From Cladosporium sp. IMV 00045 (lineage: Eukaryota > Ascomycota > Dothideomycetes > Cladosporiales > Cladosporiaceae), in the NCBI GenBank assembly GCA_001931905.2, contig MSJI02000655.1, positions 1 through 37,478 of the forward strand: 37,478 nt of DNA. Reading direction: 5' to 3'. The notes below the pieces were generated by a model. The model was not told the DNA's origin and made no database searches. It was given only the letters and a program-made list of their open reading frames with translations. Below are positions 11,105-20,525 of this stretch, one piece after another; position 1 is the stretch's first letter; each line of letters opens with the position of its first letter. The position numbers and the translations under genes are program-made.

Positions 11105-11384
11105 GCTTGTCTGTTGGAGAGTGTATATCATCCGACCTTAGAGAGGCGACGATGCTTGACCATCAATGTACTTGCCAATGTAGTGCCAAGTCGTTAGTGA
11201 ATCGACTATGGCGACCAGCGAGAGAAGGCCTCGGAAGGGCATGCTCAACGGGGCGCCATCGCATCCCGTCAAAATTGGCACTGCACAACGTTGTCTCCAC
11301 GCTGACGCACGCGAGACGCCAAACCTGCTACAACTAGATTCGTGAGTTGCGATGGAGTAGGTGGTATCTTGCAATTCTACGATG

Positions 11385-11830
11385 CCTCTGAAGTATTTTA
11401 GAGAGGAAATGCTTTATGAGATTTTTAGGTAGCACCTAGTAAAGAAAAGTTACTTTATAATGTTATATAGTTAATATATAAACTAATTTATAAATAAATT
11501 CTGAATATATTATTACTAAAACAAATTCTATTATATAAAGTTTTATATTTAGTTTTTTAATTAAGCTATTGTATTTGTTATTCTTATTTAGTATTACTTT
11601 AATCTTAAAATTATTCTATAAGACTTTTATTTATAAGTAATTACATTATAGTAACTATAGTAACTATTTAAATTTAATAATGTTCTAATATCATATATAA
11701 AAATAAATTTCTAGCAATAAAGATAATCTACATAGTGTAGTATTATTCGAATATGTCTGGTATACTACCAGACTCTTATTCTCTCTTAGCTATTATGATT
11801 ATATTTATAGGAAATGGCAAATACTTGAAT
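11385..11830. repeat. AT-rich island, probable RIP-degraded repeat remnant
   Basis: About 440 bp that changes abruptly from GC-rich flanks to sequence dominated by TA, AT and AA/TT dinucleotides; sampled lines are close to 88 percent A+T. It has no open frame of note and no terminal repeats that I could define. Such islands in ascomycete genomes usually are transposon copies mutated by repeat-induced point mutation (C to T). It sits inside the shared zincophore/ZIP promoter. Confidence 0.6.
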
Positions 11831-12398
11831 CTAGTCTGCCGTAGACATCAGCCTCCCAACGTCGTCGGCGCAGAAACTCCACCACCACCATCCATGCATG
11901 TGAGGCATTATAGCGCGAGCCCATCTACCGAGCATCATATCGGTAAGTCATATTCAATGACAGCAGATACCCAATGTAAGGGTACAAGATCCCAAGAGCT
12001 GTGAAGATCATAGGCAATACCAACCTCAATTGGACTGCAGGACAAAGGACACGACTCTACATACTGTTCTTGACAGCTCATTCTCTACGGGACCGACTTT
12101 CTCTACCATCAATGCTCGAAGTGGATTGTCAAACTACTGAACGCTTCGGAATATCCCAAGCGACGACTATTGGATCGTCAACGCCCTGCCACGGACCTCA
12201 GACCAGTCGATTGGACTGCAAAGTTCGTGCATGGTAACGAGCCTATGGATGTAGTCTCGGTCTTTTTGAAAAAAGATCATGATCTAGAAATGTATCGAAG
12301 GGCGGATTATACTGCCTTCGCTACATGGCATTAGTCAACTGTGCAGAACGCTCACGTTCTGGTAGTGCACCGGTCCGACTCTCGTCCCCAACCGCCAT
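11831..12398. other. Intergenic sequence between AT-rich island and zinc-response cluster
   Basis: Normal-composition DNA with short open frames only. The string ATTGGACTGCA occurs twice, near 12029 and near 12210. No gene or RNA was recognised. Confidence 0.4.
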
Positions 12399-12699
12399 AC
12401 CTTGAGCACGTGGAAAGGCCGTTTGGGCATCCACAGAGAATGCAACGTCTATAGCATTGTCTTCTAAGCCTCAGAAGTTGATCTTACACTTTTCAACCGA
12501 CCTTGTCCATCGTCTTCACAACCGAAACCTTTCTTCACCATGCACCACTTCCACCCCAATCAGGCAACTGAAGGTAGAGATTTTCACTTACACCTTGATG
12601 GTCGATTCCTCTGCCAAGGTCTATAGCACTTGGCAGCGTTCGCTTGCACTCCCAAAGGCATGGCGAATACCTTGAAGGTCATGAAGAATCGGTCAAGGT
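12399..12699. promoter_or_regulatory. Zinc-response cluster of the zincophore promoter
   Basis: The core motif CAAGGT (either strand) occurs at 12399-12404 (-), 12592-12597 (-), 12615-12620 (+), 12669-12674 (-) and 12694-12699 (+). The fourth is part of a perfect 11-bp inverted repeat listed separately. At 12613-12620 the sequence GCCAAGGT overlaps a PacC-type GCCAAG with a CAAGGT. A second PacC-type site, CTTGGC, lies at 12629-12634. Four of the zinc cores fall within 108 bp, ending about 130 bp before the zincophore start codon. Confidence 0.7.
12669..12679. promoter_or_regulatory. Perfect Zap1-type zinc-responsive element
   Basis: ACCTTGAAGGT matches the yeast Zap1 ZRE consensus ACCTTNAAGGT at every defined position. 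It lies 149 bp upstream of the zincophore start codon and 58 bp upstream of the TATA box. Binding by the fungal Zap1/ZafA orthologue under zinc limitation is the expected role. Confidence 0.75.
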
Positions 12700-12736
12700 C
12701 TACGACGGTCACGTCAATGGCTGAGCATGTGATGAG

Positions 12737-12744
12737 TATATAAA
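12737..12744 (+). promoter_or_regulatory. TATA box of the zincophore gene
   Basis: TATATAAA lies 84 bp upstream of the ATG at 12828. It also helps decide the start: an in-frame ATG at 12753 is only 9 bp past this box and is unlikely to be in the mRNA. Confidence 0.7.
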
Positions 12745-12827
12745 GTCGATGGATGGTCGCATGTACCAAAGAGAGAAAGCCAGCCAGACAAGACCTCTCC
12801 ATTGAGACTTTGCACCTACAGCCGATC

Positions 12828-13971
12828 ATGCACTCTTTCGTCCTCAAGGCATTGGCCGCCGCGGCTCTGCCCTTCGCTATTGCGGCTCCTCAAGGCCACG
12901 CTTCATCTCAGGCATCTCGCAGCGGCAATGCTCGTACCAGCTTCGAGGACAACACCAGCTCGTCTCTCCAGACCCCGTCCGTCTACGACTGGGCTCAGAA
13001 TGCCGTGAGCGAGTACGAGATCCACAAGTCCTGCAATGCAACCCAGACTGCTCTGCTCCGTCAAGCGATCACCGAGACTGAGATCATCTCTGCCCACGCC
13101 CGTGATCACATCCAACGGTTCGGCAACAGCTCCTCCTACTACACCAAGTACTTTGGCAAGGCTCCCACTGCCGAGCCTGCTGGTTGGTACGACAGACTGG
13201 TCAATGGCGACAAGACTGGTGTGCTGTTCCGCTGCGATGACCCAGACCAGAACTGTGCCACTCAGGATGGTAAGGAAATCTCACTCTCTCTAACGAGTCT
13301 ACCCGTACTAACTCTCACAAGAATGGGCCGGCCACTGGCGCGGTAGCAACGCCTCAGACGAAACCGTCATCTGCGATCTCTCATACACCACCCGCTGGTC
13401 CCTGACCGGCATGTGCGGCTACGGTTACACTGTCGCAGGTGGCGCGCTCGCTTCCTTCTTCGCTTCTGACCTGATCCACCGCCTCTACCATACCGACAAG
13501 ATCGGCGAGGGCACCGTCTTCCACTACGCCGACACCTACGACGAGTGCCTGGCGCTTGCCGTCGAAGCGCCCGAAGAAGCCGTGCGCAACGCTCATACCC
13601 TGCAGTACTTTGCTCTCGACGTGTACGCTTTCGACATCGCCAACCCGGGCCAGGGATGCACTGGCGAGCCGGTCCCTGAGGAGGAGGAAGAGGCCGATGC
13701 TTCGTCCACAAGCTCTACGGTCAGCGCAGCTTCCACTGCTAGCGAAGCGTCGTCGTCTACTACCAGCAGTGCTGAGGCGAGCTCCACCACTGAGCCGACT
13801 AGTACCCTCGACGCCGAGGAGTCCACGACCGAAACTACCACTGAATCTGCCGAGTCGGTAAGTCGAATTCCTTCTCCAGTGAACCCTTGGTTAGACAAAA
13901 CATTCACGATATACTGACCTACTTCTCAGCACTGTCACACGCACGATGGCGGCGAGCTGCACTGCGTTTAA
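12828..13971 (+). CDS. Asp f 2/Pra1-type secreted zincophore
   Basis: Three exons, 12828-13269, 13322-13857 and 13930-13971, give 339 residues. Introns are GTAAGG...AAG (52 bp, phase 1) and GTAAGT...CAG (phase 0). Residues 1 to about 20 are a signal peptide ([13 protein letters not shown]). The core up to about residue 265 has the features of the Asp f 2/Pra1 family: [12 protein letters not shown] (His90, His94), a GHWRG segment and the HRLYH form of the HRxxH motif (200-204). An S/T/E-rich, probably O-glycosylated linker follows. The last exon encodes only 13 residues, [13 protein letters not shown], a Cys/His motif with the same spacing as the ZIP transporter's motifs. Family members bind Zn2+ outside the cell and deliver it to the co-expressed ZIP importer, which is divergently transcribed here. 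Homologues are also allergens or host-interaction factors in animal pathogens; nothing here shows that role. Confidence 0.93.
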
Positions 13972-14341
13972 TTGCGTAGCTCTGAGACCGACGACCACCC
14001 ATTGTCATCAGGACAATGTCACCACTCGGAAGTGTGAACACCTCTGACTGAACACGAGACAAACACGAGTACAAAATTAGAACACGATCTTTGATAATGC
14101 CACACGAAATACCTCTACCCTGCTTATAGCTGGGATGATAGATAAAATTTAGCTAGACGAAACCACGCCATGGTAAAACAATAATTGAGACTTTCGCGAG
14201 TCAACATTTGCGCTCATCCCGTTTGTTCTCACCCAGCCTCAAGCCTAGCAGAAGTCTTGAACCATACGATAGTCGTTTCAGACCAACTGATGGCTAAGCA
14301 ACAAATATGACCATCAAAAGACGCGATTGCATAACCGCAAG
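13972..14341. other. Convergent 3' intergenic region
   Basis: 370 bp between convergent stop codons. It contains presumed 3' UTRs of the zincophore gene and its neighbour. No other feature was recognised. Confidence 0.5.
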
Positions 14342-17221
14342 CTACTCATCCGGTCCAGAAACTCCCAAGACGTCGCCGCCGCCTGTGTACCTCACCAGCA
14401 TTTGCCTCAGAAGCTCCTCATCAGAAACGCCCTCGTCGATGCGGTGCTGTCCCGCAATATCAAAGTCTGAAAGAAGTCCGAGCCCCGTACGACTCATTTC
14501 AGCGTTCCGTTCGGCCAAAGTAGCGTCGAAATCTTCAACAAGGGCCAATTCCATGCTACTCTCTCTACGTGCATAAATTATTTCCTGCTCCATACTGCGG
14601 TTGGCTTCGTGGCTTCCGTGTCGGAGATCGACAGTGGGATAGGTATCAGAAGGCCGACGTGACCTGCGGCGTGGGTAACTCATGATGAATTCATCTGGGG
14701 AGATAAGATACTCGGATCTCGTGTCTGTAGACCGTGCATCAGACTCTCTGCGAGCCACTTCATCAGTGTTTCGTCGAGACGCGCTTGAGTAAGGTGAAAA
14801 GACCGCCGGCTCGTAATCTTCTACGCAAGGGAACAAGTTGTTGGAAGGCCCTTCCGCGAGATGGGGCTGTGCTGCGAGGAATGCCGGCACTGATTGATTT
14901 GCCCTCTTTCCCGGCGGTCCCAGTGCACGCTGTTGGTTGAAGCCCACCGCTTGGGCAAGCTGTGTGGACCAGGACATGTCTGACATGGGAAAAGGACTCA
15001 AGCAGCTACTTCGTGTTGACCTCATATCGTAGGGCGGTTTCGCTAAGACCATATCGGCGTTTTCGGGATAATGGATGTAATCATCTGGAGTCGCTTCCGT
15101 CTCTAGATCATCTCCATTCGGCGCCTGTTGTCTCTCTGCCCTTGAGCCGACGGTCGAACCTGATTTGAGCTTGACGCTGTCGTCGTCCGCAGTTCGGCTC
15201 GTCTTATATTTCCGGGCGCGTATAGAAACCCGCTCATCAGATGATGCCGGTTGGGTGTCGTCTTCTGGCGAACGACCGCGCTTCACTGAACGTGTGACAC
15301 GGGGTTCTTTCTCTCGTGTCTCGAACTGGCGATCAAGAGTCAGAGTAGGCTTCTGGTATGCATTGAATTGAACGTGACAGCGCCTCGGTCTTTCAATACT
15401 CTGCGGGAGGTGCTCGCGTTTAGGATCCGTTTTCTGATCATAATTATCAGTATGTGAGACTGGCCAATTGTCACTCAATCGTGCCTTGTCACTCAATGTC
15501 TGCGTTTGAGAGGACAATAGCGCCAATGCGTCATTAATTCCAGTTCGAGGACTCACCGGAACAGCTGGGTCATCACGAGTGGATGTGAGAATGATCAAAT
15601 TGCTTACGCAATAGCTTGCAGCCCGCACCCTCGAAGAAACCAGCCTCTTGAAAACGGAAGGTAGCTTCCGCGTAGCATCGTTACCGTACGATGATGCGGC
15701 ATGCAGGAACCAGAGGCCATCGCCGAGATGATTTCTGACGAATTCGAAGGCGGTCGTCCGGACTTGTGTGGGAATATGATGCCAAATCTCCAAGCTTGTT
15801 TTCAGGTTGCATATGGAGTCACAGGGGCAGTGGCGGAATGCGTATCCGTCGAGAAGATAGTGATCAAAGACCTCTCCAGTCAACTTGTAAGATATGGCTA
15901 GATGGGCAAATCGTATCGAGTTTGAAGAAGTGTCGCTTGCACTCGACGATAAGGCATTGGCGTCCAAGTCACTGGTATTGTCTTTTGTTTGGAGTTCTCT
16001 TCGGCTCTGAGTATGAGGTGATCTGGTTTGCTGTTAGCGGAAATACACTTGAGTTGCTGAGCGTACGTACTCTTGATTTCTCTGCAATTGGCCACGAACA
16101 TCATGTATGTTCGAGTCTGTCGTAGAAACTCTATCTGAATGCATTTCAGAGAAATTCGTCATAAGCAGTGCGGACTTCGAGATCCCAGTGTTGAAGTCGT
16201 TGAGCTGCGTAGAAATCTTATGTTCATCCTCTCCGTGAGATCGTGCGATGAAGTCTTGCATTTGCGAACCGGGCCATTCCTTTCGCTCAAGATCTGGTGA
16301 GCGGGCCTCGGTGAATGGTCGTGGATCCGGGAAAGCTCTTTGGCTGTCACCTTCCTGAGCAATCGCTTGCATAGCTCCTTCTTGGGAGGCATCGTTGCCG
16401 GGTGGCTTGCTTTGTGCAGCCAGCGTACTGGAACTCGGATCGGCAATGTCTGCAAAGCTGCTATGTCCAGTGGCAGGTACTATTTCCTGATCCGCAGAGG
16501 CGTTGTCGATTGGCCGCATCGTCTGTTGACCATTGAGACTGACGCTATCGCCTCGTGTCATTTGAGGAACTGCAGCTCCAGATTCGTTCATAGGGTCATT
16601 TTCAAGCAGTACTGCAGATTACAGGGCGACAGAGCATTTGACCTGCTCAGCTCTAGCCTCGCTAAGTGCTATTGTTGCGACTTGCAGGCGCTTCGCAAGT
16701 GCAACGATGGACTCGCCATCCGGGCTGTGGACCGTCATTCTCCGTTCCGACTGGGCTCGAGCATCAATACAGCTTCTAGCCAGGATGATTTCAATCCTGA
16801 CACTATCCAGCTCCCGTCTGACAGTCTCTACCTGAGGTTTGTATAGCGGCCAGTAAGCCTTGCTTAATCGACTGACGATGATGTCTTCAGGAACGATGTT
16901 GACGATGGCAGTTGGATTGTTTGGAAGACGCGCCTTGACAAGCAATTTAGTCAGCTTTTGGATGAGATGCTCGCACTTTGTCATGCAATTGTTTGCCAGA
17001 TTCTGTCCCTTGTGGTCTAAGAGCTTGGCCGTTTTGTTGGTGCTCACGAGGCTCCTCAGGTCTTCGACATGTAAAAGGGTCGTCTTCAGTTCTTCTGCAA
17101 GTTTCACGATGCTGCTACGAGACTCTTTGTAGTCCCCAACGTAAGTGTGCAAGGCCTGAATCAGTCCAAGTCCGATTTGCACAAACCCAAGTGCTGCGCC
17201 GACTTCCTCAATGCCTGCCAT
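14342..17221 (-). CDS. Protein with HeLo/STAND-like N-terminal domain and long disordered region
   Basis: Proposed exons 17221-16623, 16544-16071 and 16022-14342 give 917 residues. Intron 2 (48 bp, GTACGT...CTAAC...CAG, phase 2) is well supported. Intron 1 (78 bp, GTAATC...ATAG) is tentative: it removes a single in-frame TAA at 16621-16619, and both flanking frames are the same phase. Residues 1 to about 170 are helical, opening with MAGIEEVGAALGFVQIGLG, and resemble the N-terminal domains of fungal STAND/NLR-type proteins. No nucleotide-binding motif follows. The middle is charged and disordered. The third exon has a Cys/Trp-containing segment (HYLLDGYAFRHCPC, GDGLWFLHAAS) and ends with a helix (SDEELLRQMLVRYTGG). 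Molecular function is unknown. The alternative is a separate 200-residue protein ending at the TAA, followed by a second gene. Confidence 0.62.
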
Positions 17222-17901
17222 TTGCCCTTCCGGGACGGGTCGTCAAGACACCACACTGATCAATTGGCAAATCGAGCAGACATGGATGAACACTGAAGTG
17301 GAGTATGGTAAAGAAGATGCCCCTGATATGTACAGGACCTAAATTAACTGGTAACTGGAACCGCGGTTTTGTGTATGGATTGAAGTTGAAGTGAGGTGCA
17401 AGGAAGTGGAAGGAACTAACACGAACAGATCTCCTATGTGCTGGGTAAGTTGAATTGCGGCTGTACGCATGCTGCATGTATGTGTGCCTGATTGAGATGA
17501 ATTACACAGCCCCAAGAGGGGCGTTATGGGGCATTGTTTAGCTCGTCTGCAGGACTGTGTTAGCTTCCGATACAGTATCGTAAGCGCCTCAAGGCCTTAC
17601 CGTCCGTTTCGCCATTTTTCATCGCGCCAACATTTGCCATTCTGACTAAGGCAGATAGCATGAAGGAAAATGTTTTATTGAGCTATATGTCCTCGTTGCG
17701 TACTTCACGTCTTCACTCGGGGAAAAATAATTTCAAACCCTTGACCCAGTGCCCTCAACCCGTGAGCGAATAATCAAAGAAACAAGCGACCCCGACCTCC
17801 GCTGTAGGCGAATTGCTTGCTTGCAGTCCGCGTAGACAGTAAGCACCCGCCTTTGCTGTAGCCTTATCGACCTCAAACATCCGTTGAAGACCTGATGAAA
17901 A
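17222..17901. other. Promoter region of the HeLo-like gene
   Basis: 680 bp between two minus-strand genes. It should hold the upstream gene's promoter and the MFS 3' UTR. A 72-codon-scale open frame overlapping the start of the neighbouring gene looks non-coding. No RNA gene was recognised. Confidence 0.4.
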
Positions 17902-19809
17902 TCAAGCAGCATTGCCAACGACAACCCGTCCCTTGACACTGACCCACGGCGTCCAAAAGCTAACGAGCGAAGCACAACCCGCCAGTGCCACGATGAGAAG
18001 AAAGACAGCTCGCAAGCCCTCCATGTAAGAAACGACGATACCAGCGAGCTCTGCGCCGGCGAAAACGCCTCGAAGGCCTGTTGCGCCTGCTACGATGACC
18101 TTGCGAGGGTCGACGGTTGGCGCGTGGGTTTGAAGGCTTGTGATTAGAATATTACTGAAGATCGCTTCCCCTGTTGAGACGAAGATGGCGGCACCGAGGA
18201 GTTGGAAGACTATAACTTTGTGTTAGTCGGTCTCGCTTGACACAGAAGGTATGTATTGAGGAAAGATGGAAACGCACAATAGAGAATGGCCGTGGTCGTG
18301 GCGACGTCATCTTGGGCAGCAAGAGCTTGAGCGGCCATGATGGGCGTTTGAAATGCAAGGCCGAAAGCAACTCCCGTGATAATCTGGTATCCGATCCATT
18401 TGCCTGGGCTAGAGTCTGTGTTGAGTGTGTAGATGAGGCCGCAGCCGGCGGTTGTAAGGCAGGAGCCGAAGACCATGAAAGGGGCGAAGTAACCGTAGAG
18501 AGTCACTAGACCGCCGACTATGATAGTGAGGATTGCTAGATGATGCGTTAGAAAACATGACTTAATGACATGGGAGCAATGGAGAACTCACAGACAGGAA
18601 CAATGAGAGCCAGATTTCGGATCCCACTTTCCACGGCTGAAGATTCGCGCACAGCTTGAAAGTAGATCGGCAGGAAGTAGACGAGAACAAAAAGTGCTGA
18701 GCCGATACTGTTGGATTGTCAGTATCTCAACCTAAACTATAAGAGCATCCGTTCAACAACAACACTTACAAGAAGCTGAAGGCGCTCCCAACCCAAACCT
18801 CCCTCTTCTTGAGCAGCCGGTGCACAAGCATCGCATACCGACCTTGCTGATACTCGACAGCAATGAAAGCGACCGAGAGTACACCAGATCCAACCAAGGT
18901 GCCGATGACATCGTTGGAGTTCCATGGTTTGGAAACGCCGCCCCAGTACAGAGCCAGGAGCAGACATTGAAGAGCACCGATGATGAGGATCAAACCAGGA
19001 ATGTCCATCTGGAGGAAACGCTCCTTGAGAGAGTTTCGATGATCGGAGAATTTGCGTTGAGCAGTCTCAGGGGAGGAGAAGGTGAAGATGATGATGGCCG
19101 CTGCGAAGGCGCCGATGGGGAGGTTGATATAGAAGCTGTTCCAATCGTTAGCCATTGGTGAACATGATTACAAAGCTTAACGAGAGACCGCAACTCACCA
19201 CCAACGCCAGGTGACTTGATCCGCAAAGGCACCACCCAGCAAAGGTCCCATAACACTCGCAATCCCATACGTCGCTCCAAGCACACCCGTATACAACGGG
19301 CGTTTATGAGCGGCAACAGAGGAAGCGATGATTAAAAAACACCCGCTGACAACCCCCGCAGCGCCAACCCCCGTAATCGCCCTCCCAACAATAAGCGTAT
19401 CGCTGTTCTGCGCCACGCCGCAGATCAGACTGCCAACCTCGAAGATAGCAATGGCAGTGAGGAAGACGAGCTTCAAATCAAAGTACGTGTACAGCTTCCC
19501 CCAGAAAGACTGCGTCGTGCCGATGGTGAGGAGGAAAGCCGAGCCGTACCACCCGACGTCTTCCAGGCTGCTGAACTCGTCGGTGATGCGTGGGATGGCG
19601 GTGGCGATGATGGTGAGGTCGAGGGAGCAGAGGAAGATACTGAGGACGAGGGCGGCGACCACGGAGGCCATTTGCCCGCCTGCGAGGTCTTTGGGCGTCT
19701 TGTGGGAGGTGGGACGCTCGTCGGGGTGGGTTTCTTCGCTGTAGGCTCTGCTGATTAGGTTTTGCATCGCTGCGTCTTGGGTTGGGGCGTACATGTTGTG
19801 TAGTTCCAT
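17902..19809 (-). CDS. MFS drug/metabolite exporter, DHA2 type (14 TM)
   Basis: Five exons: 19809-19199, 19135-18770, 18707-18592, 18535-18278 and 18209-17902, giving 552 residues, normal for the DHA2 group. Introns have GTGAGT, GTAAGT, GTGAGT and GTGCGT donors and clear CTAAC/CTGAC branch points. After a hydrophilic N-terminus the first helix carries [14 protein letters not shown] (motif D). [16 protein letters not shown] is the loop 2-3 motif typical of fungal toxin/drug pumps. [21 protein letters not shown] matches motif C of antiporters. Substrate cannot be read from sequence; proton-driven export of a xenobiotic or secondary metabolite across the plasma membrane is the family role. It lies in the same direction as, and 716 bp from, a P450 gene. 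Confidence 0.93.
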
Positions 19810-20525
19810 GGTGAAGGACTGGGGGATGATGTCAGTGATGCTGTTGATTTTTATATGTCTGATTGCGCTGCTGTGGCTTAGACGATTGCGTTTCGAGGCG
19901 ACCCGGATTGAAAGAGATGCTAGTGAAGCAAACGGATGAAGATGTCATGGGGTGAACAGAAGAACAAAAAACCAGATGCGAGACGAGTTGCATCCTGAGG
20001 AAAGAGCGCTGGGCTGCGCCGCGCACGCTGTTTCCCAAAGTCGCACGTGAGGGGTTCCAGCACCTTGTCTTCACTTCACCTTGTGTCAACGCGGGTCGAG
20101 TCACTGGACATGTTGGTGACAACCTGAAAGTGACGTGAGCGACCATTCACAAAGTGCACTGTCACGTTTGGTAGGCTGGCAACCGAGGCTGAGGGTGCGA
20201 CAAGATGAAAGTTTGGCCACAAACCCATGCACCTATCCGCTTGTCCTCGTGTACGGCGCCTGACAGGTCTCGAGTCTTTGTGCTATCACCTCGGCGTCAC
20301 TTGTCACGTGGATTGAACGTGAGACGACATAACTGCGAGTGGTGCTACCTTATGGGAGGCTTAGAGGGCAGCGTCGGGATTGCTTTGTTCTAAAAATTTG
20401 AGTTGCGAACAAGGAACATCGTTTGCTACGGGGACGCTCAGGGGATGCTCACCAATAAGAATTCCTGAAGCGACCACTTGTTTTGCTAAACATAACAAAC
20501 GCAAACTCGCCTCTTTCCCTCAAGA
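19810..20525. other. MFS promoter region
   Basis: 716 bp between the P450 stop and the MFS start, both on the minus strand. It contains CACGTG near 20307. No gene was recognised. Confidence 0.4.

Noticed and set aside
10326..11141. 271-codon plus-strand frame across the ZIP 5' exons and promoter
   Set aside because: It is antisense to six well-joined ZIP exons and crosses their introns; no conserved features.
12753..12827. Upstream in-frame ATG of the zincophore gene
   Set aside because: It lies 9 bp after the TATA box and would put a hydrophilic stretch before the signal peptide.
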